DNA of 19,223 nt, from contig CAZXWD010000060.1 in NCBI GenBank assembly GCA_964644135.1, forward strand, positions 1 to 19,223, given 5' to 3'. The DNA comes from CAZMOK01 sp964644135. GTDB taxonomy: Bacteria; Bacteroidota; Bacteroidia; Bacteroidales; JAGOPY01. The position numbers and the translations under genes were made by a program. Shown one piece after another: positions 1-6,008 of this stretch (position 1 is the stretch's first letter; each line of letters opens with the position of its first letter). The notes under the pieces were generated by a model that did not search any database, had not been told where the DNA came from, and was given only the letters and a program-made list of their open reading frames with translations.

Positions 1-351
1 CCCCACAACAGTGGGCACCATACAATAGAAAGTGTGATAACTTCGCAGTTTGAGCAACACCTGAGGGCCATACTGAACCTGCCCCTCGGCAGTGCCCACC
101 TTAAAATGCCGGCAGTAATGATCAACCTGCTGGGTGAAAAAGGGCACGAGGGGCCTGTGAGATATGAAGGGCTTACCGAAAGCATGGCCATAGAAGGTGT
201 GAAAGTACACGTATACGGCAAGAAATTCACCCGCCCGATGCGGAAAATGGGGCACGTAACAGTGATGGCCAGGGAAATGGAAGAGGCTTTGAAAAATGCG
301 GATAAAATAAAAGAACTGATAAAAGTCAAGTCATGGGACAAAAACTCGTAA
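1..351 (+). CDS. purK: 5-(carboxyamino)imidazole ribonucleotide synthase, C-terminal end (partial)
   Basis: This is the last 116 codons of PurK, an ATP-grasp enzyme that carboxylates aminoimidazole ribonucleotide (AIR) to N5-CAIR using ATP and bicarbonate, a cytosolic step of purine synthesis. The reading frame is open from base 1, so the gene starts upstream of the window; the internal GTG at 34 is not the start. Typical PurK C-terminal features are visible: PHNSGHHTIE at the edge, then TSQFEQHLRAI, LPLG, and a small beta-rich domain with HVYGK. The stop overlaps the start of purE by 19 bases, which indicates translational coupling, and PurE uses the PurK product directly. The identification rests on family motifs and on the purE neighbour. 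Confidence 0.95.
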   Translation, partial: PHNSGHHTIESVITSQFEQHLRAILNLPLGSAHLKMPAVMINLLGEKGHEGPVRYEGLTESMAIEGVKVHVYGKKFTRPMRKMGHVTVMAREMEEALKNADKIKELIKVKSWDKNS

Positions 352-827
352 GCATTGTAATGGGCTCTGATTCGGACCTGCCGGTCATGGAACAGGCTGC
401 CGGTATCCTTGAAGAGCTGGGTGTTGAATATGAAATCGACATTGTTTCGGCTCACCGCACCCCGGAAAAATTATTCAGTTTTGCTTCTGAAGCGCATGAG
501 CGGGGCATAGAGGTGATCATAGCGGGCGCCGGCGGTGCGGCCCACCTGCCCGGCATGGTAGCTGCCATTTCTCCCCTGCCGGTAATAGGAGTTCCCATAA
601 AATCCTCAAACTCAATTGACGGGTGGGACTCGGTGCTTTCGATCTTACAGATGCCGGGCGGCGTGCCGGTGGCAACGGTTGCACTCGACGGTGCCAAAAA
701 CGCCGGTATTCTGGCGGCACAGATTGTTTCTTTAGCCAATATAGATGTCAGGGACAGGATAATTAAATATAAGAATTCGCTTAAAGAAAAGGTAGCCGAA
801 AAATCGCAGAGAGTGAAGAACAAGTAG
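333..827 (+). CDS. purE: N5-carboxyaminoimidazole ribonucleotide mutase (class I PurE)
   Basis: PurE converts N5-CAIR to CAIR in cytosolic purine synthesis. The 164 residues match the length of class I PurE. Visible motifs are the nucleotide-binding GSDSDLPVM (residues 11-19), SAHRTPEK with the catalytic His at residue 41 (equivalent to E. coli His45), and the loop AGAGGAAHLPGM (65-75) with His71. The ATG at 333 lies inside the end of purK in another frame, and the PurK-PurE order is common in bacteria. The last 20 residues are a Lys-rich tail of no known role. Seventeen bases separate it from the end of the convergent DUF454 gene, with no strong terminator seen between them. Confidence 0.96.
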   Translation: MGQKLVSIVMGSDSDLPVMEQAAGILEELGVEYEIDIVSAHRTPEKLFSFASEAHERGIEVIIAGAGGAAHLPGMVAAISPLPVIGVPIKSSNSIDGWDSVLSILQMPGGVPVATVALDGAKNAGILAAQIVSLANIDVRDRIIKYKNSLKEKVAEKSQRVKNK

Positions 828-844
828 TTTTTTACATCAATTGA

Positions 845-1255
845 TCATTCCTCTGATGACGATTTATTGCTTTTTTTGTCAGAGTTATCCACTGTTTTTA
901 CGATGAAGCCCATAACCACTGTTCCAATCACTCCTACAGCAATGACAATCAAGTCGATCGTTAAGGAGTCAATCAGGAAAATTACCGATATACCGATCAT
1001 CAACCACATTGTGCCAATGGCCCGGAGTTTGGTTATCCTGGTCATTCCTCTTTTCTTTTGGAAGTCCTGGATGATCGGGCCGATGTATTTGTTCGTTATT
1101 ATCAAACGATATAGGCGTGGGGAACTCCTCATGTAAAGTCCTGTCGTCAGTAGTAAGAACGGGGTAGTGGGCAAACCCGGTATGAATATGGCTATCACTC
1201 CGATAACCAGGGAAACGGTTCCCAGTAAAATATATAATATCTTAATAAGGGTCAT
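845..1255 (-). CDS. DUF454 (YbaN-like) inner-membrane protein
   Basis: This small membrane protein of 136 residues has the DUF454/YbaN family pattern: an N-terminal hydrophobic hairpin containing FIPGLPTTPFLLL (residues 24-36), then a basic amphipathic stretch SSPRLYRLI, and the segment FQKKRGMTRITKLRAI (66-80) before two further membrane helices (about 81-97 and 100-119). The C-terminus is a charged Ser/Lys/Glu tail that probably faces the cytosol. The biochemical role of the family is unknown. The start is an ATG at 1255. It is convergent with purE and divergent from the membrane-NTPase fusion, with 174 bases in between. An antisense frame across the same bases is a shadow. Confidence 0.85.
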   Translation of the reverse strand: MTLIKILYILLGTVSLVIGVIAIFIPGLPTTPFLLLTTGLYMRSSPRLYRLIITNKYIGPIIQDFQKKRGMTRITKLRAIGTMWLMIGISVIFLIDSLTIDLIVIAVGVIGTVVMGFIVKTVDNSDKKSNKSSSEE

Positions 1256-1363
1256 GCCCGATAAAACTCAATAGTTTGTTTAAAATTTTTTCAAAAATAA
1301 GCCTTTACTACGATTATTAATTTTTCAGATATTTACAACAAAATTCTTAGCCATGAAATTCAT

Positions 1364-1386
1364 AAGGGAACTTTCCTTATTCCCTT
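1364..1386. promoter_or_regulatory. Inverted repeat upstream of the membrane-NTPase gene (possible operator)
   Basis: AAGGGAA at 1364-1370 is the exact reverse complement of TTCCCTT at 1380-1386, with nine bases between them. The right half overlaps a possible -33 TTG at 1385-1387. The right 17 bases (ACTTTCCTTATTCCCTT) recur exactly inside the downstream gene at 2073-2089. A binding site for a regulator is an inference. Confidence 0.4.
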
Positions 1387-1411
1387 GATCAAAAGATAAT
1401 ATCTATATTGC
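1385..1411 (+). promoter_or_regulatory. Weak Bacteroidota-type promoter candidate
   Basis: TTG at 1385-1387 is followed after 16 bases by TATATTGC at 1404-1411, one base away from the TAnnTTTG -7 consensus. Transcription would begin near 1418, about a dozen bases before the ATG at 1430. A second, poorer match (TAATTTCG) begins at 1412. Confidence 0.3.
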
Positions 1412-1429
1412 TAATTTCGCTCATCATTC

Positions 1430-3148
1430 ATGAGCAAGGAAAACGTACTCAGCGAGGTCTGGCTGAAAGCTTCAATTCTTGGCGCCATATGGGCTGCTTC
1501 GGAGATCATCCTGGGCAGTTTCCTCCATAACCTGCATGTGCCCTTCAAAGGGAACATCCTGACGGCCATAGGCTTCATCCTCATGATTTCAGTTTCTTAT
1601 AAATGGAAGGACAAAGGGCTTTTCTGGAGAAGCGGGCTGATCTGTGCCCTTATGAAGACCATGTCGCCAAGCGCTGTGATCTTTGGCCCCATGGTGGCCA
1701 TCTTAGCAGAAGCCCTGCTTTTGGAAATATCGGTTAGAATGCTCGGAAGAAATGCGGCCGGGTACCTGCTGGGCACCTCGCTCGCCATGAGCTGGATCCT
1801 CGCCCAAAAGATCTTCAATTACATCCTTTATTATGGTTTCGATATTGTTGAGATATATGCCGGATTGCTCGATTATGCCGAAAGGCAGTTAAACACCCAG
1901 GTTGATTTTTTCTGGCTTCCGGTATTAATTCTGCTGGTCGTCTATGTACTTTTCGGATGGCTCACAGTTTTCGTCGCGATGAGAATTGGCAGAAGTTTAA
2001 TAACTCAATCCGCAGGGGATGTGTCACCTGCACAGAAAAAAGCCAGTGCCTGGCAAATAAACAGGGAAAGGGACTTTCCTTATTCCCTTAAGTGGTTAGC
2101 GTTTAACATTACAGCTTTGGTCGGTACGCTGATACTTATCACCACAACCCCATACTACATCTGGATGCCCCTCTCCCCTGCCCTCGTCACGATATGGGCA
2201 CTGCGCTACAAAAGAGCCCTTCGCCAGATCTCAAAGCCAAAGTTCTGGATCTTTTTTGTTTTTATAACGCTACTGTCATCAATCCTTATAACAACAATGA
2301 ACGGTAATGAGAGGACCTGGCAGGATGGATTTATGATAGGAATACAAATGAATTTCAGGGCAGCGGTTTTGATAGTGGGCTTTACCGTTCTCGGGACAGA
2401 ACTCTATAATCCCCGTGTGAGGGATTACCTTGCCGGGTCGTATTTCAGACAGGTGCCGGCAGCGCTGGAGCTGGCGTTTGAATCCCTTCCATTCATCATA
2501 GCCAACCTTCCCGATGCGCGAACTTTCCTCCGGAAGCCCGCATCGGTTATCAAAATACTGGTAGAATATGCAGACCATCGATTGCATGAGCTCACCGTTA
2601 AAGAGCCTGTTGTTTTCATTGTTACAGGCGGGGTCTCCGGGGGAAAAACGACCATGCTGGCCTGCCTGGCCGGTAAGCTTGATAAGAAAGGGATAGCTGC
2701 AGGCGGGTTTTATTCTCCGAGAATATTGGAGGGCGATATAACGACAGGCTATGACATAGTTGATGTATCCACAGGAGAATCGTGGGAATTCATGAGAAAA
2801 GCAAGAGACAATGAAACAGCAGACATAGGTAAATACCGGGTAAACAAAGAAACTCTTGTCAAGGGCCATCAACTGCTGTCACCCGGAAGGATCAGCGATA
2901 AAAAAGTGGTTATCATCGACGAAGTTGGCAGGTTTGAGATGGAGGGAAAAGGCTGGAGGGACAGTCTGCAGTATCTGCTCAGGTTACCGGGGATCATACT
3001 GGTTCTCGCAGTGAGAAAAGATTTCCTGGAGCCTGTGAAAGAAGAATTTGGCTTAAACGATGCCGAAATATTTGAAGTTCCAACATCAACGTCATCGGAG
3101 TTACTGCAAAGAATCATTTCCAGGATAAAAAATCTTTCAGGGCACTGA
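1430..3148 (+). CDS. Membrane (ECF-transporter-like) protein fused to a THEP1-type nucleoside-triphosphatase
   Basis: This is a 572-residue fusion. The C-terminal part (about 392-570) is a THEP1/NTPase_1 family P-loop domain with Walker A GGVSGGKT (400-407) and Walker B KVVIIDEVGRFE (492-503), long enough to be a complete domain. The first 190 residues hold about five hydrophobic helices and the motif ASEIILGSFLHN (23-34), resembling substrate-binding (S) components of ECF transporters. Residues 220-390 add more membrane helices and a basic, helix-rich stretch with LPDARTFLR (360-368), reminiscent of an EcfT/CbiQ coupling region. If so, one chain would carry S-like, T-like and NTPase modules. 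THEP1 enzymes hydrolyse NTPs in vitro, but their physiological role is unclear. The assignment is firm for the NTPase and the membrane nature, and tentative for the transporter relation. It stands alone, with divergent and convergent neighbours. Confidence 0.8.
   Translation: MSKENVLSEVWLKASILGAIWAASEIILGSFLHNLHVPFKGNILTAIGFILMISVSYKWKDKGLFWRSGLICALMKTMSPSAVIFGPMVAILAEALLLEISVRMLGRNAAGYLLGTSLAMSWILAQKIFNYILYYGFDIVEIYAGLLDYAERQLNTQVDFFWLPVLILLVVYVLFGWLTVFVAMRIGRSLITQSAGDVSPAQKKASAWQINRERDFPYSLKWLAFNITALVGTLILITTTPYYIWMPLSPALVTIWALRYKRALRQISKPKFWIFFVFITLLSSILITTMNGNERTWQDGFMIGIQMNFRAAVLIVGFTVLGTELYNPRVRDYLAGSYFRQVPAALELAFESLPFIIANLPDARTFLRKPASVIKILVEYADHRLHELTVKEPVVFIVTGGVSGGKTTMLACLAGKLDKKGIAAGGFYSPRILEGDITTGYDIVDVSTGESWEFMRKARDNETADIGKYRVNKETLVKGHQLLSPGRISDKKVVIIDEVGRFEMEGKGWRDSLQYLLRLPGIILVLAVRKDFLEPVKEEFGLNDAEIFEVPTSTSSELLQRIISRIKNLSGH
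2067..2089. repeat. Intragenic copy of the upstream inverted repeat
   Basis: This 23-base stretch inside the membrane-NTPase gene matches 1364-1386 at 21 of 23 positions, including 17 consecutive identical bases (2073-2089 against 1370-1386). It keeps the inverted repeat as AAGGGA (2068-2073) and TCCCTT (2084-2089). It encodes the residues around RDFPYSLK in the loop between the two membrane blocks. Confidence 0.5.
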
Positions 3149-3177
3149 AAAACTCCGAAGATGAAAGGAAGCGCAAT

Positions 3178-3984
3178 TTATTTACGGCCTTTCTTAGCCG
3201 AAACGCTCAGGAGGTGCTTTGAATTGAATACCATTTCCTTTTCTTCGCAGTGCTTGATGACAAAGGCCAGCCATGCCTCTTTCAATGTCCCGTCAAGTTG
3301 GTGGAACAGGTCGAACCGCTCACCGAAAACTCCTTCAGCCCCGGCCAGGTGAAGCGGCTCCAGGTTTGCCTCTTCAAGCATAGGGGCAATTTCGGAAGGA
3401 TTTGAAAAATAAGCTCCTGTAAAATTTTCGGTCGCTTCTACGAACCGGTCGTCAGACCCGGTTTTCCAGAGTTTTTCTGCTCCATCGGGATAAAGTATCC
3501 CTTTGGGATTGTTTTTTATGCCATATACCAAGGCTCCTGTCCGGGTCATAAAGGAGGCAAAGACAAGCCCTCCCGGCTTAAGACTTCTTTCAGCCATTTT
3601 TAAGAGACGTAAACGCTTTTCCCTGGCTATAAGATGATATAGCGGCCCAAGGATCAAAACCGCATCCCATTCCCTTGTTCTCCATCGCCTGCTTTCGAGC
3701 GCATCGCTCCTGTCGATGAACAAAACCCTTTCGTCCGAACCGAATTGTTTCCTGACATTCTCTGTGTTCACATCCGAAATATCGTTGAGCCCTATCCTGT
3801 ATCCGTTATCAAGCAGTTCGCAGGCATAGTGTCCTGTGCCACAAGCAGTATCAAAGACCTCCGATCCGGGAGGAAGATATTTCCTGATATAATGCAGCGT
3901 AACCGGAAGCTCGAAACCGTGATACCCGAGCCTGTTATGTTCCTCTTCAAAGTGAGTGTTGTAATAATCTCTTACATCGTTCAT
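3178..3984 (-). CDS. Class I SAM-dependent methyltransferase
   Basis: This 268-residue soluble protein has a Rossmann-fold methyltransferase core. Motif I is FDTACGTGHYA (residues 44-54, the SAM-binding glycine loop), followed by an acidic residue at the end of strand 2 (LNDIS), then WDAVLILGPLYHL (motif III-IV region) and RSLKPGGLVFASF (motif V-VI region). The N-terminal MNDVRDYYNTHFEEEHNRL is typical of small-molecule methyltransferases in the Methyltransf_11/25 group. The substrate cannot be read from the sequence. The start is the ATG at 3984. It runs convergent to the membrane-NTPase gene and lies 43 bases beyond the stop of the CsbD-like gene on the same strand, so the two could be co-transcribed. 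Confidence 0.85.
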   Translation of the reverse strand: MNDVRDYYNTHFEEEHNRLGYHGFELPVTLHYIRKYLPPGSEVFDTACGTGHYACELLDNGYRIGLNDISDVNTENVRKQFGSDERVLFIDRSDALESRRWRTREWDAVLILGPLYHLIAREKRLRLLKMAERSLKPGGLVFASFMTRTGALVYGIKNNPKGILYPDGAEKLWKTGSDDRFVEATENFTGAYFSNPSEIAPMLEEANLEPLHLAGAEGVFGERFDLFHQLDGTLKEAWLAFVIKHCEEKEMVFNSKHLLSVSAKKGRK

Positions 3985-4027
3985 AACAAAAAGTAACGGG
4001 CACCTTTTAAAGAAGCTTCGTCACAGA

Positions 4028-4255
4028 TCAGTTGTTTTCTTTCTTTTTTTTCTCTTCTTCAATTTGTTTCTTAAGATCCTCAATCTCTGAAACAAACTCA
4101 GCCCTGGTCTTTCCCAGCTTCTGTTGGAGCCTGCCAATCATCTCGTCTTCCTTTCCTTCAACGTAGCTAAGGTCGTTGTCGGTAAGCTGACTGTATTTCT
4201 GCTTGAGTTTTCCTTTGATGACGTTCCAATTTCCTTTTAAATACAATCCGTCCAT
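4028..4255 (-). CDS. CsbD-like stress-response protein
   Basis: This is a 75-residue, highly charged, probably helical protein. Its N-terminal half matches the CsbD family: LKGNWNVIKGKLKQKYSQLT, then YVEGKEDEMIGRLQQKLGKT. The C-terminal third is a Glu/Lys-rich probable coiled coil ending in a lysine run. CsbD proteins are induced by general stress in Gram-positive bacteria and are widespread in Bacteroidota; the molecular function is unknown. The ATG at 4255 is preferred over an in-frame GTG three codons upstream, because it sits behind an A-rich stretch and puts the conserved GNWN region at the usual distance from the N-terminus. Confidence 0.85.
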   Translation of the reverse strand: MDGLYLKGNWNVIKGKLKQKYSQLTDNDLSYVEGKEDEMIGRLQQKLGKTRAEFVSEIEDLKKQIEEEKKKKENN

Positions 4256-4448
4256 TTTATTCACTGTTTTTATGTTTTCAGATCTTATATCAGAAATAGT
4301 GTGCCAGATAGATTCAGAAGCGGGTACATGTGCAGTTTTCTCCGGCTGAAGCAGTAAAAGAAACTGATCCCTCGCCTGTTAAATGGACACAGGTGAAATA
4401 AAAGACAGTGTAAATTCCTTTACAGTGAGTGGAATAAATTACCCAATC

Positions 4449-4485
4449 AGGGACGATGTCCCATAAAAATTGGGACATCGTCCCT
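4449..4485. repeat. Nested hairpin repeat, copy A (perfect 15-bp stem)
   Basis: AGGGACGATGTCCCA (4449-4463) and its exact reverse complement TGGGACATCGTCCCT (4471-4485) flank a seven-base TAAAAAT loop. Each arm is itself a small palindrome (GGGAC, three bases, GTCCC). A short T run follows (4487-4491), so the RNA could act as an intrinsic terminator on the plus strand. However, no plus-strand gene ends just upstream, which favours a dispersed repeat. It belongs to the same family as 5839, 7815 and 10563. Confidence 0.85.
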
Positions 4486-4536
4486 GTTTTTAAAAATATT
4501 TCCATTCAAAAACATTTCGTGTAAGTGAACGGTTAT

Positions 4537-4544
4537 TATTTTTG
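4537..4544 (+). promoter_or_regulatory. Promoter -7 box candidate for the PepSY-like gene
   Basis: TATTTTTG matches the Bacteroidota TAnnTTTG consensus and lies 28 bases before the ATG at 4573. No clear TTG -33 box is present at the expected distance, so this is tentative. Confidence 0.35.
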
Positions 4545-4572
4545 AAGCAATTGTTCCTTCAATAAAATAATC

Positions 4573-5142
4573 ATGAAACTGTTCATTTCAGGTTTTTTAG
4601 TTCTTTTATCCCTCTGTGTCATCGGCCAGGATAAGGTAGAGAAAGAATTCAGGGTGAAGAAAAAAGATGTTCCGGCCGAAGCTAAGAAGTGGTTCAAAGA
4701 TGCCTTTGAAGGGGCCGGGAAAGTCAACTGGTACTACGAAGAGTCATCAGACAAAGGAAGCTACGAAGCCAAGTTAAAATACAGGGGACTTGAATACAGT
4801 GTTGAATTTGATACCACAGGAAAAATTGAAGATATCGAGGTCAGACAGGAATGGGAAGACCTTCCTCATGAGACGAAAGACAATATAAATAACTACTTCT
4901 TGTCTAACTACATCAAGTATAAAGTCTTAAAGATCCAGAAGCAATACACTGGCTCTCCCGACAACCTGGAAGATCTCATTGATGAAGATGAAACAGAAGG
5001 GATCACCGTAAGGTATGAAATTGAATTCCACGGCAAGACCGAAAAAGAGAATGAACTTTGGGAAGGACTTTTCAGTTCAAACGGTTCATTGTTAAAGGTC
5101 AGGAAAATAAAGATGATGCCCACCAATAACCTGGAATTCTGA
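4573..5142 (+). CDS. Secreted PepSY-like protein
   Basis: The 189-residue product begins with a signal peptide (hydrophobic residues 3-18, ending near CVIGQ), so it should reach the periplasm or beyond. The mature part starts with KKDVPAEAKKWFKDAFEGAGKVNWYYE (about 31-57) followed by YEAKLKYRGLEYSVEFDTTGKIEDIEV (about 64-90). This is the pattern of the PepSY-like (DUF2874-type) domain common in Bacteroidota exported proteins: a putative helix, then strands carrying a conserved aromatic. The second half, rich in acidic residues, may be a diverged second copy, since EGITVRYEIEFHGK resembles the first strand pair. The function is unknown. Its stop overlaps the next start by one base (TGATG), so the two are co-translated and may act together. 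Confidence 0.75.
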   Translation: MKLFISGFLVLLSLCVIGQDKVEKEFRVKKKDVPAEAKKWFKDAFEGAGKVNWYYEESSDKGSYEAKLKYRGLEYSVEFDTTGKIEDIEVRQEWEDLPHETKDNINNYFLSNYIKYKVLKIQKQYTGSPDNLEDLIDEDETEGITVRYEIEFHGKTEKENELWEGLFSSNGSLLKVRKIKMMPTNNLEF

Positions 5143-5831
5143 TGAGATTTTTATTCTTACTGCTCGCTCTTTTATTTTTCAACTTTGGAAAAGCTCAGGA
5201 AAGTTCATTTGGAGCAGGTGCATTACCTGAAGTTTCACTGGGCTACAAGCTGAGCAGCAGTTACAAGATCAATACCAAGATCGAGTCATTTCAAGCGATA
5301 TATTCTAATCCCCCGGTCGAAACAAAAAACTGGGATTACAGGCACAGGGGCACTGACATACAGATTTTTGCCAGCCGCAAGCTCAATCCTTTCAATTCGC
5401 TGGCCATTGGTTATCAATTCGGAATAGAACCTGGAGATCCTTCTTCGCACAGGACCATTCAACAGTTCTCATTTGTGAGGAGGCCGGGAACTATACTTTT
5501 TGGTCACAGGTTCAGGACTGACCAGACCTTTGCAGACAATGAGTCTCCTGAATTCAGGGCAAGGTATAGGTTATCGCTCGAAATACCCCTTAACGGCCTC
5601 TCTATCGATCCGGGGGAGTTTTACCTGGTTGCCTCCGAAGAGGTGATTTACGGGTTCTGGGAAAGCCGGAGTTCATTTGAAAACAGGATCAACCTGCTGG
5701 TTGGCCATTATTTCAGAAGCAAGAACAAATTGCAGTTCGGGCTGGACTACCGGACCGGAATTCAAGAAGATCTTTTTGCGCATATTTTATGGCTGAAGGT
5801 TGGATGGTATGTAGACCTTGAAAAACAATGA
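5142..5831 (+). CDS. Putative outer-membrane or exported protein, function unknown
   Basis: This 229-residue protein has a clear signal peptide (MRFLFLLLALLFFNFGKAQ). The rest reads as alternating polar and aromatic strands (LGYKLSSSYKINTKIESFQAIY, YRLSLEIPLNG, KNKLQFGLDYRTG, HILWLKVGWYVDLE) that fit a small outer-membrane beta-barrel similar in style to DUF2490-type proteins. That family name is a guess from appearance, not a recognised motif. It is translationally coupled to the PepSY-like gene and is followed directly by hairpin repeat copy B, which could terminate the transcript. Confidence 0.6.
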   Translation: MRFLFLLLALLFFNFGKAQESSFGAGALPEVSLGYKLSSSYKINTKIESFQAIYSNPPVETKNWDYRHRGTDIQIFASRKLNPFNSLAIGYQFGIEPGDPSSHRTIQQFSFVRRPGTILFGHRFRTDQTFADNESPEFRARYRLSLEIPLNGLSIDPGEFYLVASEEVIYGFWESRSSFENRINLLVGHYFRSKNKLQFGLDYRTGIQEDLFAHILWLKVGWYVDLEKQ

Positions 5832-5838
5832 TACCCGT

Positions 5839-5876
5839 AGGGACGACGTCTATCTAAAAAAGGGACATCGTCCTTT
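5839..5876. repeat. Nested hairpin repeat, copy B
   Basis: Arms AGGGACGACGTCT and AGGGACATCGTCCT flank a short A-rich loop; the stem pairs GGACGA-GTC with GAC-TCGTCC with one C-A mismatch. It is identical over 38 bases to the start of copy C at 7815-7852, so the two copies are direct repeats bracketing the cytolysin-like gene. It lies eight bases after the stop of the preceding gene and is followed by T residues, compatible with a terminator. Confidence 0.8.
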
Positions 5877-6008
5877 TCTAACCATCATTTCTTATTTTAT
5901 TTATTTTTATTTAGTCTAATTTAATTTTAATATACTATCTTTACACCAAGAAGCTCTGGTGCAAGTATTGCTAGTTAGCTGCAACATATTCTAAATTAAA
6001 CTATACCG

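Larger units (their letters stand above)
4256..4572. other. Divergent intergenic region
   Basis: This 317-base stretch separates the divergent CsbD-like and PepSY-like genes. It holds one perfect hairpin repeat (4449-4485) and one promoter-like box (4537-4544). I see no gene in it: a minus-strand frame of 63 codons at 4314-4505 only translates through the hairpin and matches nothing recognisable. The remainder, 4265-4448, shows no structure I can name. Confidence 0.6.

Noticed and set aside
2279..2872. Minus-strand open frame of 197 codons
   Set aside because: It lies wholly inside the membrane-NTPase gene, has no recognisable motif and has a Cys/Tyr-rich composition typical of an antisense shadow.
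4314..4505. Possible small minus-strand protein of 63 codons
   Set aside because: Part of it is simply the translated hairpin repeat copy A, and it has no recognisable domain or supporting start site.
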